DNA from: Tessaracoccus massiliensis
Lineage (GTDB): Bacteria; Actinomycetota; Actinomycetes; Propionibacteriales; Propionibacteriaceae
NCBI RefSeq assembly: GCF_000826065.2
Contig: NZ_LN623543.1
Coordinates: forward strand, 598,144-662,143
Direction: 5' to 3'
Length of the DNA: 64,000 bases
Part shown: piece after piece, positions 51,916 to 60,806 of the stretch
Layout of the letters: the number at the start of each line of letters is the position of its first letter
Position numbering within the stretch: position 1 is the stretch's first letter
The notes under the pieces: generated by a model
What the model was told of the DNA's origin: nothing
Databases searched by the model: none
The model's input: only the letters and a program-made list of their open reading frames with translations
Translations under genes and position numbers: made by a program

Positions 51916-54568
51916 TCAGCCGGCAGCAAGATTCGCGAGCACCTCGTCGAGGTCATCCGGCTTGACGAGCACCTCGCGGGCCTTCGAACCCTCCGACGGG
52001 CCCACCACTCCCCTGCTCTCGAGGATGTCCATCAGGCGGCCGGCCTTCGCGAAGCCGACGCGGAGCTTGCGCTGCAGCATCGAGGTCGAACCCAGTTGCA
52101 GTTCGACGACGAGGCGGCAGGCGTCCAGCACCAGGTCCATGTCGTCGCCGATGTCGTCGACGACCTTCTTGTCACTGGCGGCCGCGGCGGTGACGTCCTC
52201 GCGGTACTCGGGCTGCAGCTGGTTGCTGATGAAGGACACGACGTCGCGGATCTCGGACTCGTTGACCCAGGCACCCTGCACGCGGATGGGCTTGGAGGCG
52301 CCCATGGGCAGGAACAGGCCGTCGCCCTTACCGACGAGCTTCTCCGCGCCAGGCTGGTCGAGAATGACGCGCGAATCGGTCATCGACGACGTGGCGAACG
52401 CCAGGCGGGAGGGCACGTTGGCCTTGATCAGGCCGGTGACCACGTCCGTCGACGGGCGCTGCGTGGCGAGCACCAGATGGATGCCGGCGGCGCGGGCGAG
52501 CTGTGTGATGCGCACGACGGAATCCTCGACGTCGCGGGGGGCCACCATCATGAGGTCAGCGAGCTCGTCGACCACGACCAGGAGGTAGGGGTAGGGCGAC
52601 AGCTTCCGCTCCGAGCCCTCCGGTAGCTTGACCTGCCCGGCACGCACCGCTTTGTTGAAGTCGTCAACGTGGCGGAACCCGAAGGCGGCCAGGTCGTCGT
52701 AGCGCATGTCCATCTCACGCACCACCCATGCGAGGGCCTCGGCGGCCTTCTTCGGGTTGGTGATGATGGGCGTGACCAGGTGCGGGATGCCCTCGTACTG
52801 GTTGAGCTCCACGCGCTTGGGGTCGACCAGCAGGAGCCGCACCTCGTCGGGCGTGGCGCGCATCATGATCGACGTGATCAGCGAGTTGATGAAGCTGGAC
52901 TTACCGGAGCCGGTGGCGCCGGCCACCAGGAGGTGCGGCATCTTGGCCATGTTGGCCACGACGAAGCCGCCCTCAACGTCCTTGCCCAGGCCCACCGTCA
53001 TCGGGTGGTGGTCGTTCTTGGCGCGGTTGGAGCGCAGGACGTCGCCCAGGGAGACGACCTCCTTGTCCAGGTTCGGGATCTCGATGCCGATGGCGGACTT
53101 GCCCGGGATGGGGGTCAGGATGCGGATCTCGTTGGAGCCGACGGCGTAGGCGATGTTGTCCGCCAGGCCGGTGACCTTGCTGACCTTGATCGCGGAGCCG
53201 AGTTCCACCTCGTAGCGGGTGACCGTCGGGCCGCGGGTGTAGCCGGTGACGCGGGCGTCGATCTCGAATTCCCGCAGCACGGCGGCGAGCTGGCGCACCA
53301 CCTTGTCGGAGGCCTCCGTGCGGGCCTTGGGCTTGGAGCCGGGGGCGAGCGACCCGTCGTCGGGCAACTGGTAGACGATGTCGCCGCCGAGTTGCATCTG
53401 GACGGCGGGACCGGGCGGGGGTGTGTGCTGCGGCGGCTCCGGCTCGCGGGGGGCCTCCTTGGGGCGGCCCGGCACCTGCCGCGGCTCGGCCGGCTCGGTG
53501 GGCTGGAGCGCGGGGGGCCGCCTTGGGGCGGCCCGGCACCTGCCGCGGCTCGGCCGGCTCGGTGGGCTGGAGGGGTTCGGGCGTGGGGTCGATGTGGGGC
53601 TCGTCCTGGGCGAGGTAGTCGAACACCTCGGGCTCGCGGAAGTCCGTCGCACCGTAGGAGTCCTCCACCTCGGGGTCCTCGACGGGGTCTTCGATCAGCG
53701 GGGTGTCGTAGGGCACGTCGACGCCGAGCTTCAGCTTGTCCTTCGGCTCATCCTCGGGCGCGCGCTCCACCAGTGCCCCGAAGACGTGGCCGAGGCCGGC
53801 GACGATCTCGTGCAGCGGGCGGCCGATGACCACCAGGGTGCCGAAGAGCAGCACGATGCTGAGCACGGGCACGGAGACCCAGGTGGTCAGCAGATCGGTG
53901 GGGATGGAGGAGGCGACGTAGCCCAGCACGCCGCCTGCCTCGCGCACGGCGTCCAGGCCGTCGGTGTTGGGGCGCGGCAGCCCGTTGGCGATGTGCACCA
54001 GGCCCAGTGAGCCGAGGGTGATGAAGAACCAGCCCAGTCCCGTGCGCGGGGCCGAGTCGACGTCGCGGGGATGGCGCAGCACGCGCCAGGCGCCGTACAG
54101 CAGCACGGCCGGCACCACGGCGGACAGCGACCCGAAGACGGTGGTGGTGGCCATCTGCAGCCAGTCGCCGACGGGGCCGGCGAGATTGAACCAGAAGCGG
54201 GCGGCCACGGTGATCCCCAGGGTGAGCAGCACGAGGCCCCAGCCGTCGCGGCGGAGCTTGGGGTCCACGTCCTGCGCCGCGCCGCCCACGCTGCGGGCCA
54301 GCCAGCCGACGCCGGTCGCCAGGCCCATGAAGAGCCCGGCGATGCCCTTGCCGATGCCGGTCATGATCGTGGCCCCGATGCCGGGGCCCTGGTTCTGGGG
54401 CTTCTTCGCCGGCGCCTTCGAGGCGGCCGGTTTGCGGGTCTTCGCCGTCGACGAACTCGCCCGGCTCCGGGTCGATTTCGTGGTGGAGGTACGTTGCTTG
54501 GCACCACCGGATGAGGACGCGCGCGTCTTGGTGGTGCTTCGCGAAGGGGAAGATCCGCGAGTCGCCAT
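51916..54568 (-). pseudogene. ftsK: DNA translocase FtsK/SpoIIIE, frameshifted at a 64-bp tandem repeat
   Basis: The gene has four N-terminal membrane helices (about residues 75-240), a Pro-rich linker, and the ATPase motor with Walker [15 protein letters not shown] and Walker [13 protein letters not shown], plus the DNA-orienting gamma domain ([40 protein letters not shown]). The membrane half reads from 54568; the motor half is in another frame ending at 51916. The shift is at 53445-53572, where a 64-bp unit is present twice with one mismatch. If one unit were 63 bp, the frame would continue with two copies of a 21-aa linker repeat ([17 protein letters not shown]). A C6 tract in each unit is a likely error site. 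The ATG at 54568 has AGGGTGG upstream. FtsK is usually essential, which argues for an error or a read-through mechanism. Confidence 0.9.
53445..53572. repeat. 64-bp tandem repeat in the ftsK linker
   Basis: 53445-53508 and 53509-53572 match in 63 of 64 bases (T at 53456 against G at 53520). The unit encodes [17 protein letters not shown] with Glu or Ala next. 64 is 1 modulo 3, causing a frameshift. Both copies hold a six-base G/C run. Confidence 0.93.
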
Positions 54569-54660
54569 GCTCGCCACCCTAGCCGACGACGCCCCGAGGA
54601 CGGTTATCCCACACCCGCGGGCCGCGGTTTCTGGCCCCCTCGACCGCTAGCCTCGACGAC

Positions 54661-55569
54661 ATGCAGATGCGCCGATTGATTCCCTCCGCCCTGGTACCGC
54701 TGGCACTGTTCCTCACTGGCTGTTCGGGGCCGGGCCAGGACTCCACCCTGCGCGAGGCCCTCGAGCAGATGCCGGGGGCCAACGGCGAAAGGTTCGCGGT
54801 CAGCTACGGCTCCCCTGCGGAGGTCCACGCCATTCTGGGCTACACCCCCACACCCGGCCCGGCGGGCGACGATGTCTCAGCGAGGGATCAATGGGGCCAC
54901 TTCGCGGTCAACGCAATGGTGCCGCCCAACGTCGTGGGGCCGCTGGGCGTGCCGATCATCGCGCCCGGCGAGGCCGCCGACTGGATCGTGTCGGGGATGA
55001 CGGCCAGCGGCCAGTTCACCATCGGGGCGGGGATCGATGCGGCAGCCGCCAGACAACGGCTGGCTGCCGCGGGCGCACAGACCACCGATGAGGTCACCTT
55101 CACGCGAGGGCCCGACGCGCCCCTGGCGATGGAGCGCAAGCACGTGGTCTTCGCCGATGACCAGGTGACGCTGAGGCCTGACTCGTTCGAGGAGACCGGG
55201 GAGACGCTGGCCGAGGACACCGGGGTGGAGGCGCTCCTGGAGTGCCTCAACGGCGCCGAGATGGCATACCTCACGCGCCACGAGGGCACGCGCACCTACG
55301 CCATCGCGGCCAGCGTGGATGAGGACGCGGAGGGTTCGGCATGGGCGTGCGTCCACGCGCCGGACGAGGACGGCCAGGCGGTGGCCGAGGAGTTCGCTGG
55401 GCCCCGCCCCGCCGCGCAGCCCCCACGGACGGTGGGCGAGACCTCCGTCGACGGCGACGTGGTGCGGTTCGAACTGCTGATGGAACCCATCCCGGCGGAC
55501 GTGAAGGCCCCCGCGCCCGAGGCGGGCCTGATCTTCAGCGGCCCGGAGTCGACGGCGCCGTTCTTCTGA
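54661..55569 (+). CDS. Secreted lipoprotein, unknown function
   Basis: A 302-aa protein with a signal peptide (MRRLIPSALVPLALFL) ending in lipobox LTGC, the lipid-anchored Cys being residue 21. The mature part has no recognised domain. It includes a repeated theme of acidic loops, two Cys (LLECLNG, SAWACVHAPD) that may form a disulfide, and a Pro-rich C-terminus. TAGCCT lies 7 nt before the ATG, suggesting a leaderless mRNA. It is divergent from ftsK and converges with thiL (3-bp gap). Confidence 0.82.
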   Translation: MQMRRLIPSALVPLALFLTGCSGPGQDSTLREALEQMPGANGERFAVSYGSPAEVHAILGYTPTPGPAGDDVSARDQWGHFAVNAMVPPNVVGPLGVPIIAPGEAADWIVSGMTASGQFTIGAGIDAAAARQRLAAAGAQTTDEVTFTRGPDAPLAMERKHVVFADDQVTLRPDSFEETGETLAEDTGVEALLECLNGAEMAYLTRHEGTRTYAIAASVDEDAEGSAWACVHAPDEDGQAVAEEFAGPRPAAQPPRTVGETSVDGDVVRFELLMEPIPADVKAPAPEAGLIFSGPESTAPFF

Positions 55570-55572
55570 GGA

Positions 55573-56496
55573 TCAGCCGAAGTGGTCCCAGCCGCGGGAG
55601 CCCTCGTAGGCCGCGCCGTCGACGGTGACGCCCTCGCCGGCGGAGACCTGCCCGATGCGGATCCAGCCCTCCGGCAGTTCGGCGTCGGCGGGGAAGGTGG
55701 CGGCCAGCGCGTGGTCCTCTCCCCCGGCCAGCAGGAAGCCCAGCGCCTCCTTGCCGGTGGCGGCGGCCACGCGGGCGACGGCCTCGAGCGTGGCCAGCAG
55801 GCTGGTGTCCACATCGATGGCGACCCCGGAGCGCTCGGCCACATGCCCCAGATCCGCGAGCAGGCCGTCTGACAGGTCGACCATCGCGGTGGCGCCGGCC
55901 TCCGCGGCGATGGCTCCCTGCCCGTACTGGATGGACGGGGTGAGGTGCTCGGCGACGGCGTCCTTGGGCGAACCGAAGCCGCGCTGCAACACCACCAGGC
56001 CGGCGCCGGAGAGGCCGAGGTTGCCGCGCACGGCCAGCACGTCGCCGGGTTGGGCGCCGGCGCGGGTCACGGGAGTTCGCCCCATGGTGTCGCCGATCGC
56101 GGTGACGCAGGCGACGATGTGCTCAGAGCTGGACATGTCGCCCCCCACGAGGCTGACTCCGGCGGCGAGGCATTCGTCGCGCACGCCGGCCTCGAAATCC
56201 GCCACCCACTGGGGGTCCAGGTCCTTCGGGAACGCCAGCGCCACCACCACGGCCGACGGGCGGCAGCCCATGGCCTCCAGGTCGGAGACGTTGACGGCCA
56301 CCGCCTTGCGGCCGACGGCGTGCGCCGGGCTCCATTGCCGCTTGAAGTGGACGTTCTCGATGAGGATGTCCGTGCACACCACGGTGTCGCCCTTGAGTGA
56401 GACGACGGCGGAGTCGTCGCCGACCGACAGCACCACGTCGTCGTTGGCCTCGAGGCCCTCGGTGACGCGGGCGATGAGTTCGAACTCGCCGATCAT
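55573..56496 (-). CDS. thiL: Thiamine-monophosphate kinase
   Basis: A 307-aa enzyme of the PurM/AIRS fold that phosphorylates thiamine monophosphate to the active diphosphate. VLSVGDDSAVVSLKGDTVVC (metal and phosphate binding), VNVSDLEAMGCRPSAVVVAL, and TAMVDLSDGLLADLGHVAER are family motifs. It starts with ATG overlapping the ddl stop (ATGA), so it depends on ddl translation. The product is the cofactor for IlvB in this window. Confidence 0.95.
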   Translation of the reverse strand: MIGEFELIARVTEGLEANDDVVLSVGDDSAVVSLKGDTVVCTDILIENVHFKRQWSPAHAVGRKAVAVNVSDLEAMGCRPSAVVVALAFPKDLDPQWVADFEAGVRDECLAAGVSLVGGDMSSSEHIVACVTAIGDTMGRTPVTRAGAQPGDVLAVRGNLGLSGAGLVVLQRGFGSPKDAVAEHLTPSIQYGQGAIAAEAGATAMVDLSDGLLADLGHVAERSGVAIDVDTSLLATLEAVARVAAATGKEALGFLLAGGEDHALAATFPADAELPEGWIRIGQVSAGEGVTVDGAAYEGSRGWDHFG

Positions 56497-57605
56497 CGCA
56501 GCCCCACCGGCCTCGCCATGGCCAGGTCGATGAGTCGGCCGACCAGCTCGGGGTAGGTCATGCCGGATTCCTGCCAGAGTGTGGGGTACATGGAGATCTC
56601 CGTGAAGCCGGGCATGGTGTTGACCTCGTTGATCCAGGCCCCCTCGTCGGTGACGAAGAAATCGGCCCGCACGAGGCCCTCGGCGTCGACGGCGTGGAAG
56701 GCCCGCTTGGCCAGCTCGCTGATCTGGGCGGCCAGCTCGTCGTCGACCTGAGCGGGGGCGTCGAGCGCGGCCCCGTCCTCGTCGAAGTACTTGGCCTCGT
56801 AGTCGTAGAAGCCGTCCTCCGCGCTGACGCGGATCTCGCCGAGCACGGAAGCCCGGCAGCCGTCGGGATGGTCCGGGTCACCCAGCACGGCGACCTCGAG
56901 CTCGCGGGCGCCGACGAAGCCCTGCTCGAAGACCAGCTTGGGGTCGAAACGCTGGGCCTCATCGATGGCGGCGTCGAGCTGGGCGGGCTCGGTGATGCGG
57001 ACGATGCCGATGGAGGAGCCTCCGCGCGCGGGTTTGACGAACAGGGGGTACTCGAGGCGGTTCACCTCGTCGACGACGGCCCGGCGGTGGTGCTTGAGGC
57101 GGTGTGCGCTGGCAGTCACGTAGGGCCACACGGGCAGGCCGGCAGCCTCGAACGCGACCTTCATGAAGTGCTTGTCCATACCCACCGCCGAGGCCGTGAC
57201 GCCCGAGCCGACGTAGCGGATGCCCATCATCTCGAACATGCCCTGCAGCGTGCCGTCCTCGCCGAAGGGGCCGTGCAGCAGCGCGAATGCGACATCGATG
57301 CCGTGGATGTCGACGAGCTGCTCGCCGCTGCGGGTGGCGACCTCGCAGCCGTCCTCACCCACCATCCACACGGCGTCCTGTTCGGGTTCGGCGACCTCGG
57401 GGGCCTCGCCGTCGACGATGCGGTAGCCCTCGATCACGTTCAACGGGACCTGCGTCCAACGCCCGGTCCTGGTGATACCGACGCCGTGGACGTCATAGCG
57501 ATCCTTGTCGATGGCCTTCAGGACCGACGCCGCCGTCAGACACGAGATCCCGTGCTCCGATGACTGGCCGCCGAAGATCAACGCGACCCTGGTGCGCTCA
57601 CTCAT
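56493..57605 (-). CDS. ddl: D-alanine-D-alanine ligase
   Basis: A 370-aa ATP-grasp ligase making the D-Ala-D-Ala end of peptidoglycan. RVALIFGGQSSEHGISCLTA is the N-terminal ligand loop, GMDKHFMKVAFEAAGLPV and LFVKPARGGSSIGI form the ATP grasp, FYDYEAKYFDED is the omega loop with the Tyr typical of D-Ala-D-Ala (not D-Ala-D-Lac) enzymes, and WINEVNTMPGFTEISMYPTL holds the metal ligands. The start at 57605 follows TGGGAGAAG; a 41-codon extension upstream is not used by homologues. Confidence 0.96.
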   Translation of the reverse strand: MSERTRVALIFGGQSSEHGISCLTAASVLKAIDKDRYDVHGVGITRTGRWTQVPLNVIEGYRIVDGEAPEVAEPEQDAVWMVGEDGCEVATRSGEQLVDIHGIDVAFALLHGPFGEDGTLQGMFEMMGIRYVGSGVTASAVGMDKHFMKVAFEAAGLPVWPYVTASAHRLKHHRRAVVDEVNRLEYPLFVKPARGGSSIGIVRITEPAQLDAAIDEAQRFDPKLVFEQGFVGARELEVAVLGDPDHPDGCRASVLGEIRVSAEDGFYDYEAKYFDEDGAALDAPAQVDDELAAQISELAKRAFHAVDAEGLVRADFFVTDEGAWINEVNTMPGFTEISMYPTLWQESGMTYPELVGRLIDLAMARPVGLR

Positions 57606-57660
57606 GCCTTCTCCCAACGTTGGTTGAGCCCGCGGGTGCCGCTGAGTGGCTCCCGGTGAG

Positions 57661-58464
57661 CTACCGGGCCAGCTTAGCCACGCGCTCCCCCACCCGCATA
57701 TCCCAGCGACCCTCGGGTGGTTCCTCACCGCGCAGCTCGCTGACCATGCCGGTCAGGGTGTCGAGGAAGTGGTCGGTCACCTCGTCGAGGAGCGCCGACG
57801 GCAACTCGCCCTCGGCCGGTACCCGCGCCAGGTACCCGCTGAGGTCCAGAGCGGGCCCGGCCTGGACGTGCACGTCACGGCGGCGACCGAAGAGCTTCTT
57901 CCACTCGAGTTCCTTGCGGCCGAGGATCTGATCGGCCCCGGTCTGGGCGATGGGCACGACGGTGACCCCGGTCTGCAGCGCCAGTTGCGCGGCGCCGCGT
58001 CGGCCGGTCATCGGCCACCCGTCCGGATCCGCGGTGATGGTGCCCTCCGGGTAGATGACCACGGCCTTGCCCTTTTCGAGGGCGCGGCGGGCGTGGACGA
58101 GGGAGTCGCGCGCACGGCCGGTGTTGCGGTAGACGGGAATCTGGTCACACTTCCGGGCGATCCAGCCGAGGAACGGCACCTTCCAGATCTCGGACTTGCC
58201 GAGGAAGCGCCCCCACCGGCCGCTGTAGATCAGGAACTCGCCCACCACGAGGGGGTCGAAGTTGGAGATGTGGTTGGCCACCACCAGCAGCCCGCCGTCG
58301 CGGGGAATGTGTTCCTGGCCGCCCCAGTGTCGCCTGGCGACCAGCGGGATGATGACCCGGGCGAACTTCAGCACGAGGTAGCGGTAGACCCAGGGGCCGT
58401 GTTCCTTGTTGACCTTGGCCAAGGGAACCCGCCAGGGCTTCCGGGTGCGTTCGATGTCACTCAT
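57661..58464 (-). CDS. plsC: 1-acyl-sn-glycerol-3-phosphate acyltransferase family protein
   Basis: A 267-aa lysophosphatidic acid acyltransferase-type enzyme. The H-x4-D catalytic motif is NHISNFD (about residue 78) and the acyl-acceptor motif is YPEGTIT (about 145). One membrane-associated segment lies near the N-terminus (VLKFARVIIPLVA). It makes phosphatidic acid. The start MSDIERTR at 58464 is chosen over an upstream ATG without family similarity. It follows no gene within 380 bp upstream and precedes ddl by 55 bp. Confidence 0.9.
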   Translation of the reverse strand: MSDIERTRKPWRVPLAKVNKEHGPWVYRYLVLKFARVIIPLVARRHWGGQEHIPRDGGLLVVANHISNFDPLVVGEFLIYSGRWGRFLGKSEIWKVPFLGWIARKCDQIPVYRNTGRARDSLVHARRALEKGKAVVIYPEGTITADPDGWPMTGRRGAAQLALQTGVTVVPIAQTGADQILGRKELEWKKLFGRRRDVHVQAGPALDLSGYLARVPAEGELPSALLDEVTDHFLDTLTGMVSELRGEEPPEGRWDMRVGERVAKLAR

Positions 58465-58847
58465 GGGACCGTCCGACGGTGGGCGTGGCGAGGCGGCGAA
58501 GCATGCGGGCAACTCTAGCGCCCGCCCTCGCCGGCAGGCCTCAGCCAGCGGGAAGGGCTCAGACAGGCAGAGCGTAGGTCACCCGCAGCCGGACCCTGAG
58601 CGTCGCCCCTGCGCCCCGACAAGCAGAGGCGTTGAAGCCGAGGGTGGGGGATGAAGGACGCGAGTTTCGAGGCCACACCGGGACCAGACTGCCGAAGGTC
58701 GCCGTCCATGCTCATGGGCATCACTGGCGTCCTTCTTCCCCCATCCTCGGCGGAACACACCCGACGTGGATCAGGTGACAGACCGGCTGCAGCGGTTTCG
58801 ACACCGCTCATAGAACTCGCGGGCTCAACCAGCGCAGGGCGCAACGG
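58465..58847. other. 383-bp spacer without a convincing gene
   Basis: It lies between the plsC start and the rarD stop. ORFs here have no ribosome-binding site and no family. Its right end (58792-58856) is a dispersed repeat. Around 58590-58635 there is a block (GGACCCTGAGCGTCGCCCCTG...) that is a degenerate reverse copy of the element at 25196. A plsC promoter should lie here, but no clear -35/-10 pair is evident. Confidence 0.6.
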
Positions 58848-58856
58848 TCAGGGACC
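58792..58856. repeat. Dispersed intergenic repeat, copy c (includes the rarD stop)
   Basis: GCGGTTTCGACAC...CTCG...GGCTCAACCAGCG...GGTCAGGGACC. It aligns with the element at 62188-62260 in the same order of blocks. On the minus strand CCCTGA of the repeat supplies the rarD stop codon. Confidence 0.65.
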
Positions 58857-59753
58857 GGCGGGAGTTGCGCGGAGGCGCCGCGTCCGGCGGGTGACCAGCA
58901 TGGCGTCGGCGACGAAGAGGGCCACCGCGACCCAGACCAGAGTGAAGCCGGCCCAGCGGCTGGCCGGCATCGGTTCGCCGAAGTACAGCCAGCCCAGCAG
59001 GAACTGGCCGATCGGGGCGATGTACTGCAGGATCGCCACGGTCACCATCGAGACCCGACGGGCAGCGGCGGCGAACAGCAGCAGCGGGATCGCCGTCACG
59101 ACGCCGGTGGTGGCCAACAACGCGCCGTATCCCCCGCTCGCAGTCGACTGGCCCGTGACCGCCAGGTAGATGATGAAACCCAGCGCGATGGGCGCCACCG
59201 CGCCGGTCTCGACGGCGAGGCCCGGCAACGCGCCGACGGAGCGGCCCGCGATCTTCTTCACCAGTGAGTAGGTGCCGAAGCTCAACGCCAGCACCAGCGC
59301 GGCCCATGGCATCTGTCCGTAAGCGACCACCATCACCAGCACCGACGCCAACCCGATGAACATCGCCGTCCACTGCAGCGGCCGTAGCTTCTCCCCCAGC
59401 ACGAGAATGCCCAGCGCGGCCACTGCAAGGGGGTTGATGAAGTAGCCCAGCGCCGTCTCCAACGTGTGGCCGGACAGCACGGCGAACACGTAGGTGGACC
59501 AGTTCACGACGATCAGCACGCCCGCCACGGCCAACGACAGCGCGGTACGCCGATGCGACACGACGGTCTTCACCTGGCCCCACTGGCGCAGCACCGTCAG
59601 CAGCAGTGCGCAGAAGACCAGGGACCACAGCGCGCGGTGCGCCACCACCTCGAGCGCACCGGAGCGCTCGAACAGCACGAAGTACAGGGGGAACAGGCCC
59701 CACAACGCGTAGGCCGCGAAGCCGAAGGTCAGGCCCTTGGAGTTGTCGGTCAT
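58848..59753 (-). CDS. rarD: EamA family transporter RarD
   Basis: A 301-aa ten-helix drug/metabolite transporter. The RarD group signatures FAAYALWGLFPLYFVLFERS, VVAHRALWSLVFCALLLTVL, and VNWSTYVFAVLSGHTLETAL, YFINPLAVAALGILVLGEK are present. The substrate is unknown (chloramphenicol sensitivity in the first described member). The gene ends inside a dispersed repeat. Confidence 0.92.
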   Translation of the reverse strand: MTDNSKGLTFGFAAYALWGLFPLYFVLFERSGALEVVAHRALWSLVFCALLLTVLRQWGQVKTVVSHRRTALSLAVAGVLIVVNWSTYVFAVLSGHTLETALGYFINPLAVAALGILVLGEKLRPLQWTAMFIGLASVLVMVVAYGQMPWAALVLALSFGTYSLVKKIAGRSVGALPGLAVETGAVAPIALGFIIYLAVTGQSTASGGYGALLATTGVVTAIPLLLFAAAARRVSMVTVAILQYIAPIGQFLLGWLYFGEPMPASRWAGFTLVWVAVALFVADAMLVTRRTRRLRATPAGP

Positions 59754-59762
59754 CTCCCACGT

Positions 59763-59800
59763 CCCTCGACCAGCGTTCGCAAGCTCACGGCTGGCTCAGG
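59763..59800. repeat. Dispersed intergenic repeat, copy d
   Basis: CCCTCGACCAGCG...GGCTGGCTCAGG, between rarD and the DUF368 gene. The TCA at 59796-59798 is the DUF368 stop codon. It shares CGACCAGC...GGCTGGCTCAGG with copy a at 8206. Confidence 0.55.
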
Positions 59801-60767
59801 AAGCGTTCTTGGTCGACAGGCGATCCTCCGCCAGGATGAGCGCGATCACGACGACAGCGCCGAGCACCGCCAGCAGCACGGGGCCGAGCACCGGAGCGTA
59901 GGGAGCCAGCAGCTCGCCGGCACCCCTGCCGTCGGCGGCGGCGAGGGACTGCCACGGCCAAAGCGCCCGCAGCGAGCCGATCATCAGGCCAGCCATCACG
60001 ATCAGCGTGGTGCGGCGGTGGTGCTCGAGGAGGTGGTGGATCACCTTCACGAATGCGGCGAGGCCGACGGCCGCACCCGCCATGAAGGTCGCGATGTAGG
60101 CGATGTTGCGTTCGTGCACGGCGGTCAGCGTCGGGGCGTAGAGCCCGACGGCCAGCAGGAAGAACGAGCCTGAGACGCCCGGCAGCACCAGCGCACAGAT
60201 GGCGACCGCGGCCGCCACTGCGACCAACGGCAGCGCGGGGTTCTCCACCACCGCCCCGCCGGCGAAGCTGGTCATGATGACCGCCGCGGCGATGGCCGCC
60301 ACCATGATCAGCGCCTCGACCCACACCGGGCGCCCGGCCTTGCGGGCGGGCAGCATCCGCAGCGGTACGGCCACGCTCGCGGCGACCATGCCCAGGAACA
60401 GGCAGCGCGACAACTCCGGGGTGTCAGTGACGAAGCCGCTCATGATCCCCGCCATGCCGAACACGGCGGCCACCATGCCCAGCAGGACCGGCGCGATCAG
60501 CAACCAGTCGGTGCGCCGAAGCTCCGTGACGAAGGACCGCCACCGGTCGGGCCCCGAGATGAGGCGACGCAGCCCGGTCACGACGTGGTTGGCCGAGTCG
60601 ATGATTTGCTCGTAGACGCCGGTGACCAGCGCCACGGTGCCGCCGGAGACGCCGGGCACGAGTTCCGCCATGCCGATCAGGAAACCCCGCATGAGGTCGA
60701 TGGGCAGCAGCCAGAAGGGTCGACGGCGGGCCGGGGCGGCGTCGTGGGTCTGGGCAGCGTGGGACAT
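59796..60767 (-). CDS. DUF368 membrane protein, probable undecaprenyl-phosphate translocase (PopT-like)
   Basis: A 323-aa protein with about nine helices and two copies of the DUF368 core (RGFLIGMAELVPGVSGGTVA, VAICALVLPGVSGSFFLLA). The repeated PGVSG motif is the family signature. DUF368 proteins have been shown in other bacteria to recycle undecaprenyl phosphate across the membrane for cell-wall synthesis. That role is applied here by family. The N-terminus MSHAAQTHDAAPARRRP is cytosolic. Confidence 0.85.
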   Translation of the reverse strand: MSHAAQTHDAAPARRRPFWLLPIDLMRGFLIGMAELVPGVSGGTVALVTGVYEQIIDSANHVVTGLRRLISGPDRWRSFVTELRRTDWLLIAPVLLGMVAAVFGMAGIMSGFVTDTPELSRCLFLGMVAASVAVPLRMLPARKAGRPVWVEALIMVAAIAAAVIMTSFAGGAVVENPALPLVAVAAAVAICALVLPGVSGSFFLLAVGLYAPTLTAVHERNIAYIATFMAGAAVGLAAFVKVIHHLLEHHRRTTLIVMAGLMIGSLRALWPWQSLAAADGRGAGELLAPYAPVLGPVLLAVLGAVVVIALILAEDRLSTKNAS

Positions 60768-60806
60768 GGGAGCCTTTCGTCTGGTCGCCAGGCAGACTAC
60801 TTGGCT

